Positions 32,979-41,581 are shown, counted from the stretch's first letter. The stretch: DNA of 64,000 nt from Bacteroidota bacterium (GCA_006226545.1 SBGR01000064.1:1-64000), one strand, 5' to 3'. Notes: a model not told the origin generated them from the sequence alone. Numbers and translations: made by a program.

Positions 32979-33062
32979 TGCCCAGGACCGGGGTCGAACC
33001 GGTACTGGTGTTATCCAACTGGTGTTTGAGACCAGCGCGTCTACCAATTCCGCCACCTGGGC
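32979..33062 (-). tRNA. tRNA-Leu (anticodon CAA)
   Basis: An 84-base class II tRNA on the minus strand. The acceptor GCCCAGG (33056-33062) pairs with CCTGGGC (32980-32986), the D-arm is GGCGGAATTGGTAGACGC, and the anticodon arm CTGGT/ACCAG encloses CTCAAAC with anticodon CAA at 33026-33028. The T-arm is CCGG TTCGACC CCGG. A long variable arm is present. CCA is not fully encoded. Confidence 0.95.
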
Positions 33063-33256
33063 TAGAGGGGCTGCAAACATAGGAAAATGAACATCAATTT
33101 AGCAAGCGTTTTTTAAGTCTTTTTTTAAATTTCTTTTTGGCCTTTGAAACTCACTCAATTAGAGTTCTTTTAGTAATGCCTAAATCTTTTTCAATTTGGT
33201 TGAAAAAGGCAGAACTGGCGCAGCTTTAGCCATAAATTCTACCTCTAGCACCTGCT

Positions 33257-33838
33257 ATGCTCACCAAAAAGAATCTGTATTTCCTCGCCATTCTCCCTGA
33301 TCCGATAACAAGTCAACGTGTTGCCGATATCAAAGAAGATATATTTAATCAATATGGCTATAGCTATGGCCAACGTCTTCCGGCTCACATTACCTTGCAG
33401 TCGCCTTTCATTTTGCCAGACGAAGGAAATGAAATTAAACTTCGTCGCATTTTATTTGAGCTGGCCGGCAAATGGAAGCCCTTCAGATTAAAGGTTTGCA
33501 ATTTTGATTCGATCGAAAACCGCGTTTTAACATTGGACGTTTGCCATTCAATTGATTTGAATGCTTTTCAGGCTGAACTCACTTCATTGTTGGAAAAGAG
33601 GGCCGGGGTTCCACTAACGCAATTGAGTTTGCAGTTTAATCCACACATCACCTTGGCGCACCGCGATATTCCGGCAGAGGAATTTGACGCGCTTTGGGAT
33701 GAATACAAATCGAGAAAATTCGATGCGAGTTTTGAAGTCCACCACTTGGTTTTATTTAAACACGATGAAACAGAATGGCAATTGCTGGATGCAGTGAAAC
33801 TGGAGAAGAAGAAGGAGAAGCTTAAGGTTAGGGCTTAG
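33257..33838 (+). CDS. 2'-5' RNA ligase-like (2H phosphoesterase) protein
   Basis: A 193-residue 2H-superfamily protein with the two His-x-Thr motifs, AHITL in RLPAHITLQSPF (about residues 41-45) and PHITL in FNPHITLAHRD (about 131-135). The family includes LigT/ThpR RNA ligases and cyclic phosphodiesterases; the exact reaction cannot be predicted. The last residues (EKKKEKLKVRA) run into a telomere-like GGTTAAG repeat that spans the stop codon, so the terminal few residues may be recently altered. No neighbour suggests a pathway. Confidence 0.85.
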   Translation: MLTKKNLYFLAILPDPITSQRVADIKEDIFNQYGYSYGQRLPAHITLQSPFILPDEGNEIKLRRILFELAGKWKPFRLKVCNFDSIENRVLTLDVCHSIDLNAFQAELTSLLEKRAGVPLTQLSLQFNPHITLAHRDIPAEEFDALWDEYKSRKFDASFEVHHLVLFKHDETEWQLLDAVKLEKKKEKLKVRA

Positions 33839-33873
33839 GTTAAGGTTTAGGTTAAGGTTAAGGTTGAGGTTGT
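33821..33873 (+). repeat. Imperfect GGTTAAG/GGTTTAG tandem repeat
   Basis: About eight imperfect 6-7-base units of GGTTA(A)G, with variants GGGCTTA, GGTTTAG and GGTTGAG, run through and past the end of the 2H-phosphoesterase gene. Length polymorphism by slippage is expected. No function is seen. Confidence 0.9.
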
Positions 33874-33972
33874 GGATTGGGAATTACAACACTTAATACC
33901 GTGGCTTGTCATAACATTGTCATAATTTCTGTTGGCATAGGGTAAATACCACAATTCTTTTAAATTGCGCTC

Positions 33973-35169
33973 ATGGCAGGAAGAGCAAAAGATTCGATGT
34001 GGTATGCAGTATGGCACTGGTATATGAAGCGCTGTATGGATCTTTTCTACCGGAGGATTGAAGTACAGGGAAAAGACAATATTCCTCTCGATAAACCCAT
34101 TCTATTTGCTTCCAACCACACCAACGCCCTGATGGACCCTTTGGTTATCTCTTGCCATTCCGGGATTCAACATTATTTCATGACCAGAGGTGATGTGTTT
34201 AAGAAAAAACTTATTGGCGATTTGTTTCGCTCCTGGCGCATGCTGCCGATATTCCGCATGAAAGATGGAATTGAAACGCTTGCTCAAAACAATCCGGTAA
34301 TGGATTTTGTGATTGACCGATTAAAAAACGGGTATTCCATTATCATCTTTGCAGAAGGCAGTCATTTCTGGAATCAAACGGTTCAACCTTTGAAAAAAGG
34401 CTTGGTACGCATCGCATTTGAAGTGTTGAACCAAGACCCAAACACGGAATTAGTCGTAGTGCCTGTAGGTTTGCATTACAACGATATGGTTCGAACCAAC
34501 CAAGATGCATTGGTAAGTTTCGGAAAACCAATTTCGGTAAAGAACTTCCCTAAAGAAGAATCAGAACAGAAAACCTACTTGCAATTCAATAAACAACTTC
34601 GAGAGAAGATGAAGGAGTTGATCGTCAATATTGAACCAGGTGAACTCGCTGAGAAGAAGAACCAGCTTCGGAAAGAACTTGAAAGTTCGCTATTATACCT
34701 TGAAGTAAAAGACAGCTTTAAACTTCAGCAAAAACTCATTCAACTTATGGACCGCTTGGAAGCAGAGGATCCAACCAAGTTGGCTTCCGTTGCTAACTTG
34801 GATGACTTGACTGAAGCTATTGGGGAGGATAAAATGGAGGAATTAAATCAAGCAAGGTACAATAAGCCGGGTGGAGATAACTTGTTCTATTTCTTGAAAC
34901 TACCTCTGTATATTTTAGCTTCGATTAATTTTATTCTTGTCTTTCTAGTCGGGAAAAAATTATTGTCTGGTGTTAAAGACCGCACTTTCCATAATTCAAT
35001 CAAATTTGGTTTAGCGATGGTGGTTGCTCCCATCTTCGCTATGATACAAGGAGGCATCTTAGCGGTTGTTTTGGGTAGCTTCTGGTACTTTGTATTGTAT
35101 TTGGCTTTGATGCCGGTATGGGGTGCTTTATTCTCAGAATTTACGGGTAGAAGAAAGCTGGTTCTCTAG
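33973..35169 (+). CDS. 1-acylglycerol-phosphate acyltransferase-like protein (PlsC fold)
   Basis: A 398-residue membrane-associated acyltransferase. The catalytic block is ASNHTNALMDP: His49 and Asp55 are separated by five residues, unlike the HX4D of E. coli PlsC and like the yeast Gpt2/Sct1 branch. The glycerophosphate-binding motif FAEGSHFW and the downstream VVPVGLHYN are also present. The C-terminal third has membrane helices (LYILASINFILVFLVG, LAMVVAPIFAMIQGGILAVV). It should acylate glycerol-3-phosphate or lysophosphatidate in phospholipid synthesis; which one is not certain. Its stop overlaps the convergent aminotransferase by 4 bases. Confidence 0.82.
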   Translation: MAGRAKDSMWYAVWHWYMKRCMDLFYRRIEVQGKDNIPLDKPILFASNHTNALMDPLVISCHSGIQHYFMTRGDVFKKKLIGDLFRSWRMLPIFRMKDGIETLAQNNPVMDFVIDRLKNGYSIIIFAEGSHFWNQTVQPLKKGLVRIAFEVLNQDPNTELVVVPVGLHYNDMVRTNQDALVSFGKPISVKNFPKEESEQKTYLQFNKQLREKMKELIVNIEPGELAEKKNQLRKELESSLLYLEVKDSFKLQQKLIQLMDRLEAEDPTKLASVANLDDLTEAIGEDKMEELNQARYNKPGGDNLFYFLKLPLYILASINFILVFLVGKKLLSGVKDRTFHNSIKFGLAMVVAPIFAMIQGGILAVVLGSFWYFVLYLALMPVWGALFSEFTGRRKLVL

Positions 35170-36344
35170 CGAATTGCTTCCAGAATAATTTCGCACGACT
35201 TTTCAATCTCTTGTGCGGTAATGATTAGTGGCGGCGAAAGGCGCATTTTCTCCGGTGCGAAGAGGAACCAATCGGTAAGGAGTCCGTTTTCAATACAACG
35301 ATCAATGACGGCCTTATTCTCTTCAAATGATTCAAATTCAACGGCCAGCATCAATCCTTTTCCACTGATCGACTTAATCTTAGGATGAACCAGTAATTGT
35401 CTAAACAAGGCTTCCTTCGCAGCTATTCCCTTCATCAGGTCTTCATCAAGCAAATAGTGTAAACCGGCCAAGGCCGCTGCGCAACTCAATGGATGCCCGC
35501 CAAAGGTGGTGATATGACCTAATACAGGATCGTGGGTTAATACCCCCATGATTTCATTCGAACTGATAAAGGCTCCCAATGGGAGTCCGCCGCCAAATGC
35601 TTTGGCTAATAGCAAAATATCAGGACTGATACCGTAATGTTCAAATGCGAACATCTTACCTGTTCGTCCCATACCACATTGAATTTCATCCAAAATCAAC
35701 AATGCCCCAACTTCCGTACAACGACTGCGAACCGCTTGTAGGAATTCGGTTTGAGCAGGAATATAGCCTGCTTCACCTTGCACCGTTTCGATAAAAACGG
35801 CTGCGGTTTCTGTAGTAATTCGGTGTAAATCGGAAGGATCGTTGAAGTTGATATGGTCGATTCCCGGGAGTAGAGGGGCAAAGGTTTTCGTATAAGCTTC
35901 ATCGCTCATTAAACTCATGGGTGCATGTGTATTGCCATGGTAGGCGTTACGCGCAGCAATGAATTTCTTTCTGCCGGTATACCGCTTGGCCAATTTCATG
36001 GCGCCTTCTACGGCTTCGCTTCCGGAGTTCACAAAGTAAACAGACTGTAAATGGGAGGGTAGGTGTTGGGCAATTTGTTCCGCAAGTTGTACCTGAGGTT
36101 TCTGCACAAACTCACCGTAAACCATCAAGTGGAGGTAAGATTGACTTTGTGTTTGAATGGCCTCCATTACTTTGGGATTGGAGTGGCCGATACTACTAAC
36201 AGAAATGCCGGAGATTAAATCAATGTAGCGTTTACCGTCAGAGCCTTTTAAATAAACCCCTTCAGCTGATTCAATTTCAAGCTGGAGTGGAGCGTCGGAA
36301 GTTTGGGCGACATGTTTAAGAAACAGTTGACGGTACGAATACAT
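35166..36344 (-). CDS. Class III PLP aminotransferase (acetylornithine/ornithine type)
   Basis: A 392-residue fold-type I aminotransferase. It shows VYFVNSGSEAVEGAMKLAKRYTGR, ARNAYHGNTHAPMSL, the LILDEIQCGMGRTGKMFAFEHYGISPD block and the PLP lysine in LLAKAFGGGLPLGA. Class III enzymes transaminate terminal amino groups; acetylornithine (ArgD), ornithine (RocD) or GABA are the usual substrates and cannot be separated here. No other arg genes are nearby. I start it at ATG 36344 (MYSYRQLFLKHV) rather than the TTG at 36353. A weak -7 box TTTATTTG ends 6 bases before this ATG. Confidence 0.88.
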   Translation of the reverse strand: MYSYRQLFLKHVAQTSDAPLQLEIESAEGVYLKGSDGKRYIDLISGISVSSIGHSNPKVMEAIQTQSQSYLHLMVYGEFVQKPQVQLAEQIAQHLPSHLQSVYFVNSGSEAVEGAMKLAKRYTGRKKFIAARNAYHGNTHAPMSLMSDEAYTKTFAPLLPGIDHINFNDPSDLHRITTETAAVFIETVQGEAGYIPAQTEFLQAVRSRCTEVGALLILDEIQCGMGRTGKMFAFEHYGISPDILLLAKAFGGGLPLGAFISSNEIMGVLTHDPVLGHITTFGGHPLSCAAALAGLHYLLDEDLMKGIAAKEALFRQLLVHPKIKSISGKGLMLAVEFESFEENKAVIDRCIENGLLTDWFLFAPEKMRLSPPLIITAQEIEKSCEIILEAIR

Positions 36345-36360
36345 AGCTGGCAAATAAACA

Positions 36361-36386
36361 AAAAACCCCGCACTGAGGCGGGGTTT
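36361..36386 (-). terminator. Terminator after the HU gene
   Basis: AAAACCCCGC (36361-36370) pairs with GCGGGGTTTT (36377-36386) around ACTGAG. On the minus strand it follows HU by about 20 bases and ends with TTTTTTG. It can also work on the plus strand. Confidence 0.85.
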
Positions 36387-36408
36387 TTAAAACCTTTAAG
36401 ATTTCTGA

Positions 36409-36681
36409 TTACTTGATGTTACCAGAAAGCTCAGAACCTGGCTTGAATTTTACCACGTTCTTAGCAGCGATTTTGATTTCTTTTCCAGTTTGTGGGTTTC
36501 TACCAGTTCTAGCAGCTCTTTTAGCTACTGAGAAAGTACCGAAACCAACTAGGATTACTTTGTCGCCTTTTTTCAAAGCGGCAGCAGATGCATCCAGGAA
36601 AGAGTTCAAAGCAGCTTGAGCTTGAACTTTGGTCAACTTTGCGTCTTCAGCAATCTTGTTGATGAGGTCTGATTTGTTCAT
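36409..36681 (-). CDS. hup: HU-family DNA-binding protein
   Basis: A 90-residue nucleoid protein: helical dimerisation segment [29 protein letters not shown], then [22 protein letters not shown], the beta arm with the conserved Arg and intercalating Pro (RNPQTG), and KFKPGSEL. It bends and compacts DNA as a dimer. It has its own near-perfect promoter and terminator, so it is a single-gene transcript. Confidence 0.97.
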   Translation of the reverse strand: MNKSDLINKIAEDAKLTKVQAQAALNSFLDASAAALKKGDKVILVGFGTFSVAKRAARTGRNPQTGKEIKIAAKNVVKFKPGSELSGNIK

Positions 36682-36719
36682 AGTGCTAACTATTTATTGT
36701 TTAATGAATGAATTTTAAT

Positions 36720-36749
36720 CAAACTTAGCAATAAACCCTTTAGATGCAA
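36720..36749 (-). promoter_or_regulatory. HU promoter: TTG - 19 bases - TAAGTTTG
   Basis: On the minus strand TTG (36747-36749), a 19-base spacer and TAAGTTTG (36720-36727) match the Bacteroidota promoter exactly. Transcription would start near 36715, giving a leader of about 33 bases, unlike the leaderless arrangement at several other genes here. Confidence 0.75.
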
Positions 36750-36849
36750 GGGTTCTGGCGTTTTTTGAGTGTGGAAAACCTTAAAAAACTTAAAAATTCG
36801 TTTGAAAAAACTCCTGTAAACCTTGGTGCACAAGGGTTTCAGAGGGATT

Positions 36850-37347
36850 TTAACTATTGAGTATGTGAATAACTTCTTCAATAGTGGAATTCGCTGTATC
36901 TATTGTTACATGGGCTTTCGCGTAGAATTGAGCCCTTTTTTCAAGCAATTTAGCAATGGAAGATTCCAGATTTTCATCCTGAACTTGTGCTAAAACGGGT
37001 CTATGCTTTCGTAATTCAAAGAGCCTTTGGTATAAAACGGGCACAGATGCCTTCAGGTATACTACCATTCCTTCGCTCAATAAAAAATCCATGGTATCAT
37101 GAAAGCAAGGAGTTCCTCCACCGCAAGCTAAAATCCCATCGCTAAATGCAAAGCTTCGAATGGTTTCACTTTCTCTTGTTCTAAATTCTGCTTCGCCCCA
37201 AGATTCAAACATCTCACTAATACGCATGCCGTATTTCGTTTCCATGATTTCATCCAAGTCGTAATGAGGAATAGACATTTGTTCTGACAATCGCTCAGCC
37301 CAATACGATTTGCCACTGCCCATAAATCCAATGAGAAAAACTTTCAT
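36850..37347 (-). CDS. aroK: Shikimate kinase
   Basis: A 165-residue kinase that phosphorylates shikimate in aromatic amino acid synthesis. The Walker A loop is GFMGSGKS (7-14), DLDE follows as the shikimate-binding acidic motif, FRTRES contains the substrate Arg, and GGGTP is present. The lid region is RHRPVL. It overlaps the upstream ABC permease by 4 bases and is the end of the DUF1599-BT_3928-permease-aroK run. Confidence 0.94.
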   Translation of the reverse strand: MKVFLIGFMGSGKSYWAERLSEQMSIPHYDLDEIMETKYGMRISEMFESWGEAEFRTRESETIRSFAFSDGILACGGGTPCFHDTMDFLLSEGMVVYLKASVPVLYQRLFELRKHRPVLAQVQDENLESSIAKLLEKRAQFYAKAHVTIDTANSTIEEVIHILNS

Positions 37348-38402
37348 GCTTCAAGCTGAACCCTAGGGTCGAGGTATTTATAGAATAAGTCAACCACCAG
37401 GTTAACCACAATAAAGATGGAGGCAATCAACAATACGGCTCCCATCACAACGGGGTAATCCGCTTTCTCTAAGGCATCCACAGTCACTTTGCCTATCCCT
37501 TTCCAATTGAAGATGTATTCTACAAAGAAGGCTCCGGCCAGCAAAGAGGCAAACCATCCTGAGATGGAGGTCACCACCGGGTTCAGCGCATTGCGCAAAG
37601 CATGTTTCCGAAAGATCTGCCAATTGCTCAAGCCTTTGGCTTTGGCCGTTACGATATAATCTTGCTCCATCACTTCGAGCATGGAGCTGCGGGTAAGCTG
37701 GGTAATGATGGCAAGCGGACGCATACCTAATGCGATCCCGGGCAAAAGGAGGTTAGCCCAAACGTAGTGACGACCTTCGCTAAGTGAATAATCTACCAAA
37801 CTTCCGGTCATGCTTAAACCGGTATAGCGATGCCAGACAAATCCGAAAAGCCAAGCGATGAGGATTGCGGCAAAGAAGGAAGGCAGACTTATACCAAGGG
37901 TACTCACAAATAAAAGTGCTTTGTCTAGGAAACGCTGGTATCGAAAAGCAGCCAAGGCTCCAAAGGCAATACCGAAGACCACCGCGATGAGCATAGAAAA
38001 TACAGCTAGTACTAAGGTGCCTTCAAAGGCTTCACTTAAAATAGAGCTAACTGGTTTTCTGCTTTGGTAGGATTTGCGCAAATAAGGCGACTTCAAAACA
38101 ACAATGCCGGAGGAAGATTCGCTAAGAACAACGCCGGAATTAAAGATTTGACTGTCTTGCGGGCTATAGTAAGATAATGGAGATAAGTCGTTGAGGTAAG
38201 CAATGTATTGTTCGCCAACCGATTGATCTAGGCCCATTTCCTTACGTGCCGATTCCAAACTTTGCAAATCGCTACGCTGTCCCATGGTGAGTTGCGCCGG
38301 ATCAGGCAAAACTTGAAATAAGAAGAAGACTAGGCTAAGAACGCCAAATAAAGTAAGCAGAGCATACCCAAGCTTTCGTATCAGGTAGCCCAGGAACTTC
38401 AT
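37344..38402 (-). CDS. ABC-transporter permease of the DppB/OppB type
   Basis: A 352-residue inner-membrane protein with the N-terminal helix FLGYLIRKLGYALLTLFGVL and the BPD-type permease domain. The EAA loop is VTAKAKGLSNWQIFRKHALRNALNP (about residues 258-282), which contacts the ATPase. DppB/OppB permeases normally work with DppC/OppC, two ATPases and a peptide-binding protein. None of these is in this operon, so its partners must be encoded elsewhere, or the protein has another role. It overlaps BT_3928 by 4 bases upstream and aroK by 4 bases downstream. Confidence 0.87.
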   Translation of the reverse strand: MKFLGYLIRKLGYALLTLFGVLSLVFFLFQVLPDPAQLTMGQRSDLQSLESARKEMGLDQSVGEQYIAYLNDLSPLSYYSPQDSQIFNSGVVLSESSSGIVVLKSPYLRKSYQSRKPVSSILSEAFEGTLVLAVFSMLIAVVFGIAFGALAAFRYQRFLDKALLFVSTLGISLPSFFAAILIAWLFGFVWHRYTGLSMTGSLVDYSLSEGRHYVWANLLLPGIALGMRPLAIITQLTRSSMLEVMEQDYIVTAKAKGLSNWQIFRKHALRNALNPVVTSISGWFASLLAGAFFVEYIFNWKGIGKVTVDALEKADYPVVMGAVLLIASIFIVVNLVVDLFYKYLDPRVQLEA

Positions 38403-39610
38403 GGCTTTTGTTTAGCGAGTTTCTTATCGTATCGCTCCATCTCTTTCTCAATGTTCTTCATGGTAGGAACATTGCGTGCCGACCAGTATTCTACAACCAC
38501 ACCTTCTTTCATCAAGATGAATCCCGGGTTGCTGCGAATAATCGACTTCAATGCCGTTCTGTCCATTTGTCCGAAAGGATAAGCCAATTGGTGCTCATGA
38601 CGGAACTCTTCTACTTTTTCAGGAGGTGTACTTGTGAAAGCGTAGATTTTGAAGCCGGCAGATTGGAATGCCTCAGCGGTTTCATTGAATTTAGTGAATG
38701 ACTTCACTCGGGCTTCATTTAAATCATAAGCCACGATAAAGAGTTGGTAAGCCGGAGATTGCAATACCTCCATGGTTATGTCGTCTCCTAACTCATTGCT
38801 CACATGGAAATCGTGAATCATGGCAGGAACTCCCGGTTTCGTAATGCTGTCAAATCGATCTACAAATGTATAAGATGGATCTGAAGGCAGATTATTCATA
38901 TCGAAAGTGAAATGTTGTCCGTCTTTTTCATAAACAAACAGGTAAGCCTTTTCATCCGGAATTTCTTCCATATACTCAATCACGTTATTGCCTTTGTCCC
39001 AGTACAAGAAATTGAAGGCTGGGGTATACATGTAGCAGTAGGTTGTGAAAAATGCGCTCAACAGAGCGAAGAAGATAATCAGGTTTGTCTGAAGAATCTT
39101 AGCGAAGAAGGCTCTGATATGGTTTCTGCGGATGAAGATGATAACAATCAACACAAGCAGAATCAAATCTTTCAAGAAAGATTGCCAAGGCGTCAGTTTA
39201 ACAAAATCGCCGAAACAGCCACAGTCTTTCATGTAATACAACTCTCTCGGGTTGAAGTTGAGTAAGTTGGCAAACCACTGGGTGCGACTGTGATCCGGAT
39301 TTTCGTAGAACCAATTGGATATAGCAGTGAAGCCGGTTAAGAAGGTAAAGAAGATAATCATGAGAAGTAGGAGCCAAGAGCTCAACTTCATTCGAGTACC
39401 GATGAGCACACAAACCCCCAACACGATTTCAATCACACAAATAAGCATGGCTTGAAAAACCTCGCCATGTTGCAAGAAGCCGGTGCCAAAAATGCTATAG
39501 TATTCGGTTAGTTTATAAGAAAAACCAATGGGGTCATTGGCTTTAATAAATCCACTGAAGATGAATAAACATCCGACCAGTACTCGGCTAATTCCGGTGA
39601 GTAATTTCAT
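38399..39610 (-). CDS. BT_3928 family membrane protein (DoxX/MauE-like plus thioredoxin-like domain)
   Basis: A 403-residue protein. The N-terminal half has about five membrane helices of DoxX/MauE type (RVLVGCLFIFSGFIKANDP) with the short Cys pair DCGCFGDF after helix 4. The C-terminal half is periplasmic and thioredoxin-like without a CXXC. The family is widespread in Bacteroidota and lies beside DUF1599 and folP, as here. It may take part in periplasmic redox or quinone chemistry, but this is inference from the MauE-like fold. It overlaps DUF1599 by 23 bases upstream and the permease by 4 bases. Confidence 0.85.
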   Translation of the reverse strand: MKLLTGISRVLVGCLFIFSGFIKANDPIGFSYKLTEYYSIFGTGFLQHGEVFQAMLICVIEIVLGVCVLIGTRMKLSSWLLLLMIIFFTFLTGFTAISNWFYENPDHSRTQWFANLLNFNPRELYYMKDCGCFGDFVKLTPWQSFLKDLILLVLIVIIFIRRNHIRAFFAKILQTNLIIFFALLSAFFTTYCYMYTPAFNFLYWDKGNNVIEYMEEIPDEKAYLFVYEKDGQHFTFDMNNLPSDPSYTFVDRFDSITKPGVPAMIHDFHVSNELGDDITMEVLQSPAYQLFIVAYDLNEARVKSFTKFNETAEAFQSAGFKIYAFTSTPPEKVEEFRHEHQLAYPFGQMDRTALKSIIRSNPGFILMKEGVVVEYWSARNVPTMKNIEKEMERYDKKLAKQKP

Positions 39611-40154
39611 GTTCTTCTGAGATTCGTATTAATGCAAAAATAGAATAGTTAATCATATCCCTGAAGTTCGCGTCGATGCCTTCAGATATCAGGGTTTTCC
39701 CTTCCAGGTCTTCAATTTGTTTGGTGCGCAAAAGCTTCATCAAAATCAGGTCTGTAAAGGTGCTTACACGCATATCGCGCCATGCCTCTCCGTAGTCGTG
39801 GTTTTTATTGAACATGAGGTCGCGGGTCTTCTCCACTTCTGCATCGTAAAGCGATTCTACCACTTCTGCAGGGAGATGCGACTCATTTTCATTTGGACCA
39901 CGTTCCATCTGAATTAGGGCCATGATGCAGTAATTTACGATGCCGATGTATTCGTTTTCAATGGCCTCATCCACCATCTGTTTGCCTTTTTCTTCGATGC
40001 TCTTCAAGCGTTTTGCCTTAATGAAGATTTGATCGGTCAAACTTCTCTGCCTCAAAATTCGCCAAGCCGAACCGTAGTCGTGGTGCTTCTTAACAAATAC
40101 CTCACGGCATTGAGCGATGGCCTGATTGAATTGTTCCGGTGTTTTGCTGTTCAC
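39588..40154 (-). CDS. DUF1599 protein, tandem nucleotide-modification-associated domain
   Basis: A 188-residue protein made of two related halves: VKKHHDYGSAWRILRQRSLTDQIFIKAKRL (about 21-50) and FNKNHDYGEAWRDMRVSTFTDLILMKLLR (about 114-142), each ending in an INY/VNY segment followed by ALI. This internal duplication is a hallmark of DUF1599. The related family sits near nucleotide-modification enzymes; the biochemical role is unknown. The start is GTG 40154. It is divergent from folP with 38 bases between the start codons, and is cotranscribed with BT_3928, the permease and aroK. Confidence 0.87.
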   Translation of the reverse strand: MNSKTPEQFNQAIAQCREVFVKKHHDYGSAWRILRQRSLTDQIFIKAKRLKSIEEKGKQMVDEAIENEYIGIVNYCIMALIQMERGPNENESHLPAEVVESLYDAEVEKTRDLMFNKNHDYGEAWRDMRVSTFTDLILMKLLRTKQIEDLEGKTLISEGIDANFRDMINYSIFALIRISEEHEITHRN

Positions 40155-40192
40155 GTAGCGTACTATTAAATCGTATTATTGCTGCAAGCTTC

Positions 40193-41065
40193 ATGCAAGG
40201 TATGATGAAAGCTAAAAAATTTGAAATAAATACGCCTTTACCCGGTCTCAGACTGCGTGGAAAACTCATGGGACTCTCGGAGCCCCGCATCATGGGTATT
40301 CTGAACGCAACCCCTGATTCATTTTTTGCAGCCAGTCGCGTGCAGAGTCACAATGATGCATTGAAACAGGCGGAACAAATGCTAGAAGCCGGTGCAGACA
40401 TTCTCGACCTAGGCGCCTACAGCACACGTCCGGGTGCAGCAGAAATCAGTGTTGAAGAGGAAGGAGCGAGGTTGTTTGATCTTGTGGAAAAGATTTCCCA
40501 AACCTTTCCTGAGGCAGTGCTTTCCATCGATACATTTCGGAGTGAAATTGCCCGTGAGGCTTTGCTTCGAGGTGCGCATATCGTAAATGATATCTCCGGG
40601 GCAACCGATGATCCAGCTATCCTGCAGGTGGCCGCTGAATTTGATGTTCCCTTTATCTTGATGCACAAAAAAGGAACGCCTTCAACAATGCAACAAAACC
40701 CGCATTATGAAGATGTGCTAGCCGAGGTCTTTTCTTATTTCAGCAGTCAAATAGAAAAGGCCCGCGGGGCAGGTGTGAAGCAAATCGTATTGGATCCTGG
40801 ATTCGGATTCGGAAAAAACACCGAACACAATTATACGCTGATGCGTCATTTGGATTACTTCCATTCGCTGGGATTACCTATTCTGGTAGGTATTTCCAGA
40901 AAAGGGATGATTTGGCGAAACCTTGGAATTAATGCAGATGAAGCCTTAAATGGAACCACGGTATTGCATACCCTAAGCTTGTTGAAAGGGTCACAAATAC
41001 TGCGTGTTCACGATGTGAAGGAGGCTGTTGAGGTACAGCGAATAATGGAATTTTATTCGCCTTGA
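40193..41065 (+). CDS. folP: Dihydropteroate synthase
   Basis: This enzyme joins p-aminobenzoate and dihydropterin pyrophosphate in folate synthesis and is the sulfonamide target. The 290-residue TIM-barrel shows MGILNATPDSFF, DLGAYSTRPGA, VLSIDTFRSEIA, IVNDISGA, LDPGFGFGKN and LVGISRKGM. I start it at ATG 40193; ATG 40202 and 40205 are alternatives, and the longer frame to 40139 overlaps the divergent DUF1599 start. The 3' end overlaps the convergent TPR lipoprotein by 13 bases. Confidence 0.96.
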   Translation: MQGMMKAKKFEINTPLPGLRLRGKLMGLSEPRIMGILNATPDSFFAASRVQSHNDALKQAEQMLEAGADILDLGAYSTRPGAAEISVEEEGARLFDLVEKISQTFPEAVLSIDTFRSEIAREALLRGAHIVNDISGATDDPAILQVAAEFDVPFILMHKKGTPSTMQQNPHYEDVLAEVFSYFSSQIEKARGAGVKQIVLDPGFGFGKNTEHNYTLMRHLDYFHSLGLPILVGISRKGMIWRNLGINADEALNGTTVLHTLSLLKGSQILRVHDVKEAVEVQRIMEFYSP

Positions 41066-41568
41066 ACCTGCTTACGTAAGCTGTCGTTTTGCATAAACTC
41101 CTGGTAAATCTGTTCTGGTGTTTTACCCAGGTTCTTAATCTCTGATTGTGCCGCTGGAGTAGATCGGTGATTCGGGAATTTCACTACCATTTCCTCGTAA
41201 TAGTTGAGAGCTGAATCTTGTTGGTTTAGTTCGTTGGCGTAAATAAAACCAATCAAAAAGGTCGCATCTCCCGCGCGGATATCGTCTGGATAGCGCTCTC
41301 TGAACATCTTGAAGTAGTGTATCGCCTTATCGTGTGCTTTTAGGCCATTGCAGCTCTGAGCAGCCAAGTAAGTGTAATTGGGGGCAAGGGAGTCGTTAGG
41401 AAACTTTTCGACAAACTCACAAAGGGCTTTATTGAATGCGGCAGCGTTTTCCGGAATTTGAAGAGAATCTATATTGTTCAGATTTTCAATACGTTGCTTT
41501 AAGTCGTTCTGTGGATTTGAACAAGCAACCAAGGCTAAGCCGGCGATCAATAAACTCCTTTTTATCAT
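41053..41568 (-). CDS. TPR-type periplasmic lipoprotein
   Basis: A 171-residue lipoprotein: leader MIKRSLLIAGLALVAC with lipobox VAC (Cys16). The mature part is alpha-helical with TPR-like units (CEFVEKFPNDSLAPNYTYLAA, AIHYFKMFRERYPDDIRAGDATFLIGFIY, ALNYYEEMVVKFPNHRSTPAA). It resembles the BamD/YbgF tetratricopeptide proteins that carry other proteins in the periplasm, but no partner is indicated. I start it at ATG 41568 because TAAATTCG (41574-41581, minus strand) ends 5 bases before it; the longer frame to 41595 is not needed. Confidence 0.75.
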   Translation of the reverse strand: MIKRSLLIAGLALVACSNPQNDLKQRIENLNNIDSLQIPENAAAFNKALCEFVEKFPNDSLAPNYTYLAAQSCNGLKAHDKAIHYFKMFRERYPDDIRAGDATFLIGFIYANELNQQDSALNYYEEMVVKFPNHRSTPAAQSEIKNLGKTPEQIYQEFMQNDSLRKQVQGE

Positions 41569-41573
41569 GGGAG

Positions 41574-41581
41574 CGAATTTA
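41574..41581 (-). promoter_or_regulatory. -7-like element TAAATTCG for the TPR lipoprotein
   Basis: Minus-strand TAAATTCG (TAnnTTCG variant) ends 5 bases before ATG 41568. No TTG -33 element is seen. Confidence 0.4.

Noticed and set aside
36690-36881. 63-residue minus-strand frame between aroK and HU
   Set aside because: It overlaps the aroK end and the HU promoter, and its composition looks random.
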